From an uncultured Lentisphaeria bacterium (GTDB taxonomy: Bacteria; Verrucomicrobiota; Lentisphaeria; Victivallales; UBA1829), in contig CASDPB010000047.1 of NCBI GenBank assembly GCA_949282305.1, positions 62,001 through 126,000 on the forward strand: a stretch of 64,000 nt of DNA, read 5' to 3'. Every line of letters starts with the position of its first letter. Positions within the stretch are counted from its first letter, which is position 1. The notes under the pieces are model-generated. The model saw nothing but the letters and a program-made list of their open reading frames with translations, searched no databases and was not told the DNA's origin. Positions 51,856 through 60,875 of this stretch are shown here, one piece after another. The position numbers and the translations under genes are program-made.

Positions 51856-53328
51856 ATGCGTTTCATTCAGATACATCCCGCCGACAACGTCGCCGTCGCG
51901 CTTGAAGACCTCAAGGCTGGCGAAAATGCCGGAGTGACTCTCCGCGAAGACATCGGACGCGGACACAAATTTGCCCTGCGCCCGATCACTGCCGGTGAAA
52001 ACATCGTCAAATACGGTATGCCCATCGGCACGGCGAAAGCCGACATCGCCGCAGGGGAGAAAGTGCATACGCACAACATCAGGACACGTCTTGACGGCGT
52101 CCTGAATTATGAATATCATCCCGATCTCTCCAAGGCGCCGCGCAACGGTCATGAGGACTTTTTCATGGGATACCGCCGTTTCGATGGACGCGCGGGAATC
52201 CGCAACAACATCTGGATCATCCCGACAGTCGGCTGCGTCAATACGCTTGCGGAGAATCTGGCGAAGGCGGCAAATAAAAAACTGCCCGCCGGAGCCGTGG
52301 AACGTGTCATCGCCCTGCCCCATCCTTACGGCTGTTCCCAGCTGGGAGCGGATCACGCGCTGACGCGCAGGATTCTCGCCGATTTTGTAAGACATCCCAA
52401 TGCCGGCGGTGTTCTCGTCACGGGCCTCGGCTGTGAAAACAACACGATTGCCGAATTCAAGAAAGAGGTCGGCGCGCACGATGAGAAACGTGTCCGGTTC
52501 ATGGTTGCGCAGGAAGAGGAAGATGAGTTTGAAACCGGCATGAGAATGATTGACGAGCTCATTGAAAACGCAAAGAACGACCGGCGTGTGAAAATCCCGG
52601 TCTCCGAACTCGTTGTCGGGCTCAAATGCGGCGGTTCGGACGGACTTTCCGGCATTACCGCGAATGCGCTTGTGGGGCGTTTCTCGGACCGCCTGACCGC
52701 TTCCGGCGGCACCAGCATATTGAGCGAGGTGCCGGAAATGTTCGGTGCGGAAACACTCCTGATGAACCGCTGCATCACGCCGGAAGTGTTTGAAAAATGC
52801 GTGAAGATGATCAATGACTTCAAAAATTATTTCACCCGTTACGGGCAGACCATCTATGAAAATCCGTCTCCCGGCAATAAAGCGGGCGGCATCTCCACGC
52901 TGGAAGACAAGTCCCTCGGCTGCACGCAGAAAGGCGGCGCCGGAACAGTGGTCGATGTGCTGGATATGGGCGAAACGGTCAAAGTCCGGGGGCTGAACCT
53001 GCTGAACGGTCCCGGCAACGACATGGTGGCAACGACACTGTTAAGCGCCGCAGGAGCTCATATTGTCCTCTTCACAACCGGGCGCGGGACACCGTTCGGC
53101 GGTGTGGTTCCGACTCTGAAAATCGCTTCCAACACGGCACTGGTGGAAAAAAAGCCCCACTGGATCGACTTCAATGCCGGACAGCTTGTCGAGTCGGGAA
53201 AAGAATCCGCCGCGATAGACAGGGATTTCTACCGGCTCGTTCTGGATACGGCATCCGGCAGGCCCGCAAAAAATGAAGAACATTCCTACGAAGAGATCGC
53301 GATCTTCAAGGACGGCGTGACGCTGTAA
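51856..53328 (+). CDS. uxaA: Altronate dehydratase
   Basis: 490 residues, normal for UxaA. Small N-terminal SAF domain (residues 1-95) followed by the large catalytic region (RAGIRNNIWIIPTVGCVNT, PYGCSQLG, VTGLGCENN, LKCGGSDGLSGITAN). Dehydrates D-altronate to 2-keto-3-deoxygluconate using Fe2+ or Mn2+. Middle gene of uxaB-uxaA-lacI; uxaC, kdgK and kdgA are not in the window. Confidence 0.96.
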   Translation: MRFIQIHPADNVAVALEDLKAGENAGVTLREDIGRGHKFALRPITAGENIVKYGMPIGTAKADIAAGEKVHTHNIRTRLDGVLNYEYHPDLSKAPRNGHEDFFMGYRRFDGRAGIRNNIWIIPTVGCVNTLAENLAKAANKKLPAGAVERVIALPHPYGCSQLGADHALTRRILADFVRHPNAGGVLVTGLGCENNTIAEFKKEVGAHDEKRVRFMVAQEEEDEFETGMRMIDELIENAKNDRRVKIPVSELVVGLKCGGSDGLSGITANALVGRFSDRLTASGGTSILSEVPEMFGAETLLMNRCITPEVFEKCVKMINDFKNYFTRYGQTIYENPSPGNKAGGISTLEDKSLGCTQKGGAGTVVDVLDMGETVKVRGLNLLNGPGNDMVATTLLSAAGAHIVLFTTGRGTPFGGVVPTLKIASNTALVEKKPHWIDFNAGQLVESGKESAAIDRDFYRLVLDTASGRPAKNEEHSYEEIAIFKDGVTL

Positions 53329-53337
53329 AGGGAACGT

Positions 53338-54303
53338 ATGGCAGGCATCACACTCAAACAGCTGGCCGAGCTTTCCGGACTTTCGATCCGCACCGTGAGC
53401 CGTGTGCTGAAGGGACAGGCGCACGTGATTCCGGAGAAACGCGATCTGATTCTGGAACTGGCACGCAGGCATCATTACATCCCGAATATGGCGGCGCGCA
53501 ATCTGCGGCTGAGCCGCACGAACATCGTCGGGATCATCTGCGCGAACATGATGCAGGAAGTCAGCGTGAAAAAGCTGCACGACCTTGTAATGCAGCTTGA
53601 AGCCTGCGGATATTATCCCCTGATCGGACGCCTTGACTGCAATCCGGAAAATATCCGGCACATGCTTGCGGAATGGTCCGGCGTGACAAACCATGTGGTG
53701 GTGATGCCGTCGGTCACGGAAAATGTCTCCACGGAAATCGTGGACATTCTCTCCCAGTCCCAGCTAACCGCGATCTTCATCGACCAGAAAGGGGTCGAAG
53801 GATGCCATACGCTGAATATCAACCGTTCGACCGGAATCCGTTCCGCAATCATCCACCTGATCCGAAGCGGACGCAAGAAGATTCTGCGCTGCGGCGACGT
53901 CGGCACACGCGACTCCGGGCTTGCCGCGGCATTCGAGGAGACGGCGCTTTCGGAACGTCCGGAATTCATCCGGATCAAATGCCGTTCCAATTTCAAGGAC
54001 GGCATGGAGCTCGGTCCCCGGATCATGGATTCCGGCGCGGACGCGGTCTTTTTCGACACGGACAGGATGGCGCTCGGATTCATGAACTATGCCGCGGCAC
54101 ACCACATTCCGATTCCGGAACGGATCGCGGTGGTGGGGTTTGACGATGACAACAGCGGGCACATGATCTATCCCGCGCTGAGCACAGTCGCCCATCCGAT
54201 CGAAGAACTGAACCACGCAGTCATATCCATCATCCGCTCCAAGAGCATGAAGATTGTCAGAAAGAGCTTTGATACAAAGTTCATCCAACGTGCCAGCGCA
54301 TGA
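53338..54303 (+). CDS. LacI-family regulator of the hexuronate operon
   Basis: 321 residues. HTH at 4-25 (LKQLAELSGLSIRTVSRVLKG), hinge (NMAARNLRLSRTNIVGIICA) and a complete sugar-binding domain ending in a normal last strand (KSFDTKFIQRASA). It begins 10 bases after uxaA, so it is part of the transcript it likely represses through the TTGCCA/TGGCAA dyad at 50302. An inducer such as galacturonate, tagaturonate or altronate is inferred. Confidence 0.92.
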   Translation: MAGITLKQLAELSGLSIRTVSRVLKGQAHVIPEKRDLILELARRHHYIPNMAARNLRLSRTNIVGIICANMMQEVSVKKLHDLVMQLEACGYYPLIGRLDCNPENIRHMLAEWSGVTNHVVVMPSVTENVSTEIVDILSQSQLTAIFIDQKGVEGCHTLNINRSTGIRSAIIHLIRSGRKKILRCGDVGTRDSGLAAAFEETALSERPEFIRIKCRSNFKDGMELGPRIMDSGADAVFFDTDRMALGFMNYAAAHHIPIPERIAVVGFDDDNSGHMIYPALSTVAHPIEELNHAVISIIRSKSMKIVRKSFDTKFIQRASA

Positions 54304-54314
54304 TTTTCCCGATC

Positions 54315-56096
54315 TCAGTCCTGCCTCTGTCCGCGTTCAAAATAAATCAGCGTGCCGCCCGCCGACTTCCAGAAACGGGGCTTGTCTTCCCGAAGCGCGC
54401 CCAGAAACTTGTCCGCATCGGCAGTATGGCACAGCAGAACCCAGTATTTCCCGGGAGCCATGAAGACCGGGCTTGAACTGCATGTGCCGAGATCGCTCTC
54501 CTCGTAAGGCAGATCGCAAATGTCATGAAGGGAAATCCGCTTATCCGAAAAAAGATAAACGGCAGCTTTCCCCCCGGCATTGGCATAGATGACATCCCCC
54601 TTTTTCCGGTTCTCCTCCAGAATTTGATACAGGGGATCAATCGCCCATGTTATGTGAAAGGTGAAAAGAAGGATGAAAAGATTCATGCCGATGAAGCAGA
54701 AAAGCAGAACATGACAGACATAACGCTGTTTCCGCATCATCCAGTTCACCCCGGAAGCAGCCAGCAGATACACAAAAGGAGTTGTGAAAAGAATCAGTCT
54801 TGCATAAATGACATTTTCGCCGCTGTCAATGGGGTAATGCTTCAGCAGAGACGCCAGCCAGGTCAGCAGCAGGGGAACGGAAACAAGCAGGCATTTCCAT
54901 CTGTCATACCGCCACAGCCGCCATGCGCCGGCAAGAGCAAGGACAAGAGGCAGCAAGTAAAAGGGAAAATACCGGATGGAAAGAGCGTATGGAAAACAGA
55001 ATATATTTTGAAATAAACGGAGATACCATTGCACATTCCCGACGCTGCAGGGAACCGGTGCAAAAAATGGCGCATGAAAAGAAAACATTCCCCGCGGAAC
55101 TGTTTTCAGAGCAAGCGCCAGGCATAACAGCAAGAGCGCTCCCCATATCGCGTTCAGCAGAATTATCGGAGCCATTCTTTTTCTTCGATCCTCATGGCAC
55201 AGGTAATAAAAGAAAAGAATTCCCCCCAAAGCAGGAACCACGAAAAACATCGCATTGGAACACAAAATTGCCAGGCCGCCCGCCAGGATCGCCTTCCGGC
55301 AGCAGCTCATGGAAAAAGCGTCCTTCAACTGCAGGGCATAATAAAGCAGGACAACGGAAAAGAGAACATCAAAAGAGTACGGTTTCAGTTCTCCCGCGTA
55401 ATAAATCAATGAAGTGTTGCAGGAAAATAAAAAGAACAGCGGCAGAACCACCCCGGCGGGAAACAGGAGTTTCAGCAACTTGTAAAAATAAAACAGAGAA
55501 AGAATGCTTGCCAGGCAGACAGGGAACACTACGACCAGTTCATCATAGGAAAACACTTCACCGGAAAATTTCAGCAGCAGCAGAAAAAGCGGCGGGGCGG
55601 ATTGCGCATTGGGCAGGGTCTGAGTCAGCAAACTGGAAAAGGGGGTCTGCGCCACTGCCGACGCCACCGCCAAAGTATCGCACCAGTAGGTGTGTGTCAG
55701 ATAATTCTCAATTCTGAAAAAAATTCCAAAAGCGAAAATCATGACTGGAATCAGAAAAGTTCCGCCGCCGTATTCCTCCATTCCCATGATTTTCTTCGCA
55801 CGCGCAATCAAGTGCTCCGGCGCATAACGGAGAACAAAGAACAAACCGATCAGACAGACTCCAAGAAAGAATGCGGTATCAAACAAAAATCTCAGTTTGG
55901 AATAATAGTAGTAATAAACCTCATGATTCATCTCCCGACGCAGGAAAAGACGGAGTTTTTCAATGCCGGAGTAGGACAGCGGCTCCCAGAAGGAAATGCA
56001 GAACAGGAAAAGCAGCAAAGTGCAGCCGCAAAACAAGAAAATGCAAGGTCTGTGCGCAATCCTCTCCCAAATCGTCCCTGTCTTTTTCATTTCCAT
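54315..56096 (-). CDS. GT-C fold membrane glycosyltransferase (PMT/ArnT-like), putative
   Basis: 593 residues with about eleven hydrophobic segments (for example IFLFCGCTLLLFLFCISF, VLPLFFLFSCNTSLIYYAG). The first extracytoplasmic loop carries an acidic pair in FFRIENYLTHTYWCDTLA, as expected for GT-C enzymes using polyprenyl-phosphate sugars, and the C-terminal 110 residues form a soluble domain. Probable role in glycosylating an envelope lipid, glycan or protein. Single gene, convergent with the LacI gene. Confidence 0.72.
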   Translation of the reverse strand: MEMKKTGTIWERIAHRPCIFLFCGCTLLLFLFCISFWEPLSYSGIEKLRLFLRREMNHEVYYYYYSKLRFLFDTAFFLGVCLIGLFFVLRYAPEHLIARAKKIMGMEEYGGGTFLIPVMIFAFGIFFRIENYLTHTYWCDTLAVASAVAQTPFSSLLTQTLPNAQSAPPLFLLLLKFSGEVFSYDELVVVFPVCLASILSLFYFYKLLKLLFPAGVVLPLFFLFSCNTSLIYYAGELKPYSFDVLFSVVLLYYALQLKDAFSMSCCRKAILAGGLAILCSNAMFFVVPALGGILFFYYLCHEDRRKRMAPIILLNAIWGALLLLCLALALKTVPRGMFSFHAPFFAPVPCSVGNVQWYLRLFQNIFCFPYALSIRYFPFYLLPLVLALAGAWRLWRYDRWKCLLVSVPLLLTWLASLLKHYPIDSGENVIYARLILFTTPFVYLLAASGVNWMMRKQRYVCHVLLFCFIGMNLFILLFTFHITWAIDPLYQILEENRKKGDVIYANAGGKAAVYLFSDKRISLHDICDLPYEESDLGTCSSSPVFMAPGKYWVLLCHTADADKFLGALREDKPRFWKSAGGTLIYFERGQRQD

Positions 56097-56150
56097 GTAT
56101 GCCCGCCGGTAGTATTGAATGCTCTTTCTGCGTCATGGCATACTTTATGC

Positions 56151-56168
56151 TGATTATTATAATAATCA
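56151..56168. promoter_or_regulatory. 18-bp perfect palindrome upstream of the GT-C gene
   Basis: TGATTATTATAATAATCA is its own reverse complement. It includes a TATAAT on the minus strand (56156-56161) that could be the -10 of the GT-C gene (start 56096). Its shape recalls Fur/PerR-type boxes. Confidence 0.5.
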
Positions 56169-56219
56169 AATGTTTTTGCCGTATTTTTTCAAAGAAACAG
56201 GGCAGCGGAAGTGAGCGCG

Positions 56220-56289
56220 AAAAGCGGAATGCAGACAGAGACGGCAAAGAGAAGCCGTGCCATGCGTGCATCGGGAGATTCCGCTTTTT
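56220..56289. other. Structured 70-base element (nested hairpins with T-run)
   Basis: Outer stem AAAAGCGGAAT (56220-56230) with ATTCCGCTTTT (56278-56288), inner hairpin ACGGC/GCCGT (56241-56258), and T-runs on both strands. It lies in the 349-base gap between lpxA and the GT-C gene. A bidirectional terminator or the end of a small RNA are both possible. Confidence 0.5.
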
Positions 56290-56357
56290 CCGGATGAAAA
56301 TCGGCAGACGCAGAACATCCCGATGCCGTCGACGCGGATAAAATATGCACCGGACAG

Positions 56358-56400
56358 AAAAACGGCGGGAAAACCTTGAAACTCAAAGTCTGCCCGCCGG
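56358..56400 (-). terminator. Intrinsic terminator of lpxA
   Basis: Minus-strand CGGCGGG/CCCGCCG stem (56363-56369 with 56393-56399), 23-base loop, then TTTTT. Confidence 0.65.
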
Positions 56401-56445
56401 TTTGTCCTGAATTGCTTGTATGGAAACGTGTTTCAGTTCAAAGAA

Positions 56446-57279
56446 TCAGGTCGTCTGCGACTCAATCAAATCACGCTGTTCATCGGAAATCCCGACGAAC
56501 TTCGGGTTGCCCGGCATGATTCCGCGGTGCGACTCCTTGATGAAGTTCACGAACATGTGAACTTCCGGCAATACGTTTTCGCCGCGTTCGATCTGCTCCA
56601 GCGCGTTTTTGGCATTAAGCCCCTCGAAGAAGAAAGTCCGGATCGCCCGGCGGATAGCCAGACGCTGTTCATTGCTCATTCCCGCCCGGCGGAGCCCGAT
56701 TGTATTGGGGCCTGTGATGAAATTCGTTTCGCGCAACATGCAGAACGGCGGAATATCCTGTCCCACATGGGCGGTCGGGCCGACCATCGCAAGAGCGCCG
56801 ATACGGCAGAACTGATGCACCAGGACGCAGCCGCTGAATACGGCGCCCGGTCCCACCTGAACATGACCGGAAAGCGCGGTGTTGTTTGCAATCGTGACTC
56901 TGTCGCCGATAATGACATCATGCCCGATATGGACGAACGCCATCAGCAGCACATGATTGCCGATCGTCGTTTTCAGGAACTCGAAAGGCGGTCTGTGAAT
57001 CGTCACATACTCCCGGATCACGGTATCCGAGCCGATTTCCGTATAAGACTGGATGCCCTTGTAAAATCTGTGATCCTGCGGTTCCGCTCCGACAAATGCG
57101 CCGAAATAAATCCGGCAGCGGGGGCCGATCGTCGTATACTGTCCGATTTTGACATGCGCGTCAATAAAGCAGTCGTCACCGATTCTCACATCATCATCAA
57201 TGATGGCATAAGGTCCGATCTCTACATTTTTCCCGATCTCCGCATTCGGAGATACAACAGCGGTTGGATGGATTGCCAT
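56446..57279 (-). CDS. lpxA: UDP-N-acetylglucosamine O-acyltransferase
   Basis: 277 residues. First step of lipid A synthesis: transfer of a 3-hydroxyacyl chain from ACP to UDP-GlcNAc. The N-terminal left-handed beta-helix shows hexapeptide repeats, the catalytic base region is MAFVHIGHDVIIGD with His120 (equivalent of E. coli His125), and the C-terminal helical part is complete. Shows that the organism has an LPS-type outer membrane. The usual partners lpxD, fabZ and lpxB are not adjacent; panB lies upstream on the same strand with a 141-base gap. Confidence 0.95.
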   Translation of the reverse strand: MAIHPTAVVSPNAEIGKNVEIGPYAIIDDDVRIGDDCFIDAHVKIGQYTTIGPRCRIYFGAFVGAEPQDHRFYKGIQSYTEIGSDTVIREYVTIHRPPFEFLKTTIGNHVLLMAFVHIGHDVIIGDRVTIANNTALSGHVQVGPGAVFSGCVLVHQFCRIGALAMVGPTAHVGQDIPPFCMLRETNFITGPNTIGLRRAGMSNEQRLAIRRAIRTFFFEGLNAKNALEQIERGENVLPEVHMFVNFIKESHRGIMPGNPKFVGISDEQRDLIESQTT

Positions 57280-57420
57280 AGAAGTTCCTTTCCATTGTTA
57301 TTCCCTTGCCTGTTAATCTAACACGTTTTGAGCTTCATGCAAATGAAGTTCCGGAAAAAAGCGGCAAACCTTCGGATTGCAGCCCCGGCTCATCCGTCCC
57401 GGAACGACAGGCGCTCCTCC

Positions 57421-58227
57421 TCAGAATGAGTTTTCCGGACCGGGAAATTTCTGTTCCCGCACATCGGAGGCATATTCCGTGAAAGCGCGGCGGATTTCAT
57501 CGGTAAGATTGGCATAACGCCGGGAATGCTTCGGCTGGAAATCCGTAAAAAGACCGAGCAGGTCATTGACCACCTGAACCTGACCGGAACAATGCACCCC
57601 CGCCCCGATTCCGATCGTGGGAACGCCGACCGCCTCCGTGATCTGCTTCCCCAGCTCGGCAGGCATGCACTCAAGCACCATTGCAAACACACCCGCCGCC
57701 TCCATCGCCTTCGCGTCCGCAATGATGCGCTCGGCTTCCTCCTCCTTCCTGCCGGTCACGCGGTAGACACCGGAAGTTTTGATATGCTGAGGCAGAAGTC
57801 CGATATGCCCCATCACCGGAATCCCCGCATGAACCATGCGTTCCACAGTCGGGGCGAGCGCGGCGTCGCCTTCGATTTTGACAGCATCGCACTGTGCCTC
57901 CTGCAGATAACGCGCCGCATTTTTAAGAGCTTCCGTCTCGCTCGCGTGGCAGGTCATGAACGGCATGTCGCCGACGATAAACGCATCCGGAGCGCCGCGG
58001 CGGACCGCCGCGCAGTGATGAAGCGACTGTTCCAGCGTGACCTGAAGCGTATTCTGATAACCGAGAACCGCCATGCCGAGAGAATCGCCCACAAGAATCA
58101 TGTCAATCCCGCATTCCTGCGCAAGTTTTGCAGTCGGCGCATCATACGCGGTCAGCATTACGATCTTCCTCCCCTCGTTTTTCATCTTACGGAAAAGGGA
58201 AACTGTCGGTTTTTTCATAGTAGCCAT
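57421..58227 (-). CDS. panB: 3-methyl-2-oxobutanoate hydroxymethyltransferase
   Basis: 268 residues, TIM barrel. Makes ketopantoate from 2-oxoisovalerate and methylene-THF for pantothenate and CoA. Signatures KIVMLTAYDAPTAKLAQE, DMILVGDSLGMAVLGYQNT, DAVKIEGD and GVPTIGIGAGVHCSGQVQV are intact. ATG 58227 is taken because GAGGTGAG precedes it and MATMKKPTV is a usual start. panC and panD are not in the window. Divergent from rnr. Confidence 0.96.
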   Translation of the reverse strand: MATMKKPTVSLFRKMKNEGRKIVMLTAYDAPTAKLAQECGIDMILVGDSLGMAVLGYQNTLQVTLEQSLHHCAAVRRGAPDAFIVGDMPFMTCHASETEALKNAARYLQEAQCDAVKIEGDAALAPTVERMVHAGIPVMGHIGLLPQHIKTSGVYRVTGRKEEEAERIIADAKAMEAAGVFAMVLECMPAELGKQITEAVGVPTIGIGAGVHCSGQVQVVNDLLGLFTDFQPKHSRRYANLTDEIRRAFTEYASDVREQKFPGPENSF

Positions 58228-58365
58228 AAAATTTCTCACCTCGCAATTAAAACGGATCACTGTCTTAATAAAATAACACGGAAAATATCATTAAGCAAAG
58301 TTTTTTATTTGATTTTCAACAAATAAGAGGGCATATTGGTATGAAAACCGAAGGAAAAGCCGCTT

Positions 58366-58426
58366 GAAAGGATTTGAAGGACAGGAAAGACCGGCAATGC
58401 GTCCTTTTTGTCCTTTGCATCCTTTC
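58366..58426 (+). promoter_or_regulatory. Long imperfect hairpin in the rnr leader
   Basis: 58366-58391 (GAAAGGAT, then GAAGGACAGGAAAGAC) pairs with 58401-58426 over about 26 positions with a few mismatches; the loop is near 58392-58400. The right arm contains three CCTTT repeats. The element ends 50 bases before the rnr start. Confidence 0.6.
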
Positions 58427-58475
58427 AGACCGCTTTTGAGCCGCAACCGCGTCAATTTCATAAGGAGTGGGAAAG

Positions 58476-60443
58476 ATGAGCAGAAAAAAAGCAGAAAAAT
58501 CCCGGGAGAAACAGGCGAAAAGACAGAAAAGAGAACAGCCGGAAATCATAACCGGAAAATTTTCCGCCAATGCCGGCGGATTCGGATTCGTGACTCCGGA
58601 CAACCATTCCGGCAAGGATATTTTCATTGCTCCGAAACATGTAAACGGAGCGCTGCACGGGGATAAGGTCAAGGTGGAAATCCTCCATGAAAACCGGGAC
58701 GAGCGCGGCCCCGTCGGACGTATCGCCGAAATTGCGGAACGGGAACGCAGGTTCATCACGGGAAGCATTATCTCTGAACGGATGCTCAAACCGCTGGACA
58801 GCCATTTCATTGCCGACATCAAGCTCAGCGGGTCCCTGAAAGGCGCGAAACGCGGCGACTGGGTCAAAGTGCGTCTGCTGGAAAACGGGGCAAAACATAC
58901 CGAAGCCCTGCGCGGAAGCGTGGAGGAAGTCTATGGAAAGGCGGGAGAAATCGACTGCGATCTGCGTGCCGTCGCCTCCGAGTTTCAGCTCTGCCCCCCA
59001 TACACCGAGGCGGACAACAAAGCCGCGGAAAAGATCAAGCCGCAGGAAATTGAACGCCGCGACTTGACGAAACTGTTCTGCGTCACGATTGATCCGCATG
59101 ACGCAAAGGATTTCGACGACGCAATTTCCATCGAAAAAGGCGAAAACAAAGGTGAATTGAAGCTGGGCGTCCATATCTCTGATGTCGCCGCATGGATCCG
59201 CGCCGGTTCAAAGTTCGACAAAGAAGCCGGCAGGCGCTGTTTCTCCTCCTACCTTCCGGGCATGTTCCTGCCGATGCTGCCGAAAAAACTCACGGAACAG
59301 ATCAGCCTCAAGGCGAACCGTGACTCCAATGCGCACTCCGTCATCTTCACAATCCGGGAATCCGACGGGAAAATACTGAAATCGGAACGGTTCCACTCCG
59401 TGATCCACGTCAAATACCGGATGAATTTCGATCAGGTGCAGGCATTCATCGCAGACCCGGAATCCGCCCCGAAAGAATGGAAGGCAAACGTCAGACGCAA
59501 TCTGACAAAGCTGATCGACATTACGCGGAAAATGCGCAGACTGCGCCGGGAAACCGAAGAATACCTGGCAATTGAAACCAGTGAAATCCGTGTTCTCTGC
59601 GACGAAGCGACAAAGCAGATCACCGGAATAGAACGCAAAGTGCAGCGTGAAGCGGATCAGATCGTTGAAGAGTGCATGCTCGCCGCAAATTCCGCCGTGG
59701 CAAATGAGCTGATCGAGCGCAGGATTCCCGGAATTTTCCGTATCCATCCTGAACCAGACCCGGAAAAAATGGCTGAATTTTCCTTCTTCATGGAAAAATC
59801 CTTCCATATCCGCACCGGCGATCTGACGAACCGGACAAACTGCTGCAAATTTCTGGAAAATCTGCCGGACGATCACCGAAAGCCAGTCATCATTTCCAAC
59901 TTTCTGCGTTCCCTCCCCCGTGCCTCCTATCTGGAGGAGAACGCGCTTCATTACGGACTCGGCAAATACCGCTATGCCCATTTCACAAGCCCGATCCGGC
60001 GTTATCCCGATCTGATCGTGCATCGTCAGCTCTGGGCGGCGGACACCAACAAAACGTTGAAATCAAAAAAGACCATGGCGTCAATTGCATCCGAATGCAG
60101 TATCAGGGAAGAACGGAACGACGAAGCCTATTTCGAGGCAAACGACCGTCTCAAGATTCATTATCTGCGCATGCGGGGAATCGACGGGGAACAGGTCGCG
60201 ACCTATGAAGGCGTCATTTCAAAAATCAGCTCGAACGGTCTGCTCTGCGATATTACGGATCTGGGCATTTACGGATTCGTCCCGTCGAAGTATCTTTCCG
60301 GGGAACTGCGTTACAACCGGAAATCGCGCAAGCTCAAAGCCTCGCGCGGACATGCGGAATACAAGATCGGCAACTTCATCTATCTGGTGCTGGATTCTCT
60401 GGACATGGTCCACGGCAGGGCGGTGTTCCGGCCGGTCGTATAA
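58476..60443 (+). CDS. rnr: Ribonuclease R (RNB family exoribonuclease)
   Basis: 655 residues: basic N-terminus, cold-shock-like OB domains (FSANAGGFGFVTPDNHSGKD), the RNB catalytic domain with the acidic cluster DPHDAKDFDDAISI and the conserved YAHFTSPIRRYPDLIVHRQL, and a C-terminal S1-like domain (GVISKISSNGLLCDITDLG). 3'-5' degradation of structured RNA. Shorter than E. coli RNase R (813), mainly at the termini. AAGGAG lies eight bases before ATG 58476. Confidence 0.95.
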   Translation: MSRKKAEKSREKQAKRQKREQPEIITGKFSANAGGFGFVTPDNHSGKDIFIAPKHVNGALHGDKVKVEILHENRDERGPVGRIAEIAERERRFITGSIISERMLKPLDSHFIADIKLSGSLKGAKRGDWVKVRLLENGAKHTEALRGSVEEVYGKAGEIDCDLRAVASEFQLCPPYTEADNKAAEKIKPQEIERRDLTKLFCVTIDPHDAKDFDDAISIEKGENKGELKLGVHISDVAAWIRAGSKFDKEAGRRCFSSYLPGMFLPMLPKKLTEQISLKANRDSNAHSVIFTIRESDGKILKSERFHSVIHVKYRMNFDQVQAFIADPESAPKEWKANVRRNLTKLIDITRKMRRLRRETEEYLAIETSEIRVLCDEATKQITGIERKVQREADQIVEECMLAANSAVANELIERRIPGIFRIHPEPDPEKMAEFSFFMEKSFHIRTGDLTNRTNCCKFLENLPDDHRKPVIISNFLRSLPRASYLEENALHYGLGKYRYAHFTSPIRRYPDLIVHRQLWAADTNKTLKSKKTMASIASECSIREERNDEAYFEANDRLKIHYLRMRGIDGEQVATYEGVISKISSNGLLCDITDLGIYGFVPSKYLSGELRYNRKSRKLKASRGHAEYKIGNFIYLVLDSLDMVHGRAVFRPVV

Positions 60444-60458
60444 AAACAGACAGGACAC

Positions 60459-60486
60459 TTGCAATTTCCGTCCGCCCGGTTATAGT
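60459..60486 (+). promoter_or_regulatory. Promoter of the guanidinium exporter gene
   Basis: TTGCAA (60459-60464), 16-base spacer, TATAGT (60481-60486). Transcription would start close to 60493, right at the 5' edge of the riboswitch. Confidence 0.6.
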
Positions 60487-60493
60487 ATATGCC

Positions 60494-60537
60494 CGGCAGG
60501 GACGACCCTGCCGACAGAATCACCGGGGACGACCCCG
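60494..60537 (+). promoter_or_regulatory. Guanidine-II (mini-ykkC) riboswitch
   Basis: Two small hairpins, each capped by the tetraloop ACGA: CGGCAGGG-ACGA-CCCTGCCG (60494-60513) and CGGGG-ACGA-CCCCG (60524-60537), joined by a 10-base linker. Tandem stem-loops with ACGR loops define this class, which binds two guanidinium ions by loop-loop dimerisation. The second hairpin ends just before the AGGA site of the exporter gene, consistent with translational control, guanidinium freeing the site. Confidence 0.93.
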
Positions 60538-60555
60538 TAAATTGCAGGATGAAAA

Positions 60556-60873
60556 ATGAACTGGATTTATCTGCTGCTGGCAGGGCTTTTTGAAGTTTGC
60601 TGGGCCGTCGGACTCAAATATTCTCATGGTTTCACCCGTCTTTGGCCGTCCGTCTTCACAGCCGGCACCATGGCGCTGAGCGTGTTTCTGCTGGCATTGT
60701 CCGTAAAGACGCTTCCCATGGGAACCGCCTATGCCATCTGGACCGGAATCGGGGCGGTCGGAACTGTAATCGCCGGAATCATCCTCTTTCATGATTCGGC
60801 ATCTCTTCCGCGGATCTTATGCCTGGTCCTGATTCTTTCCGGAATCGTGGGGCTGAAACTCCTGTCGAAATAG
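60556..60873 (+). CDS. gdx: Guanidinium exporter of the SMR family (Gdx/SugE)
   Basis: 105 residues with four membrane helices, very close in pattern to E. coli Sug[18 protein letters not shown] with the proton/substrate glutamate Glu13, then [16 protein letters not shown] and SGIVGLKLL. Exports guanidinium in exchange for protons as an antiparallel homodimer. The guanidine-II riboswitch directly upstream confirms the substrate. Convergent with the TauE/SafE gene, two bases apart. Confidence 0.96.
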   Translation: MNWIYLLLAGLFEVCWAVGLKYSHGFTRLWPSVFTAGTMALSVFLLALSVKTLPMGTAYAIWTGIGAVGTVIAGIILFHDSASLPRILCLVLILSGIVGLKLLSK

Positions 60874-60875
60874 GT

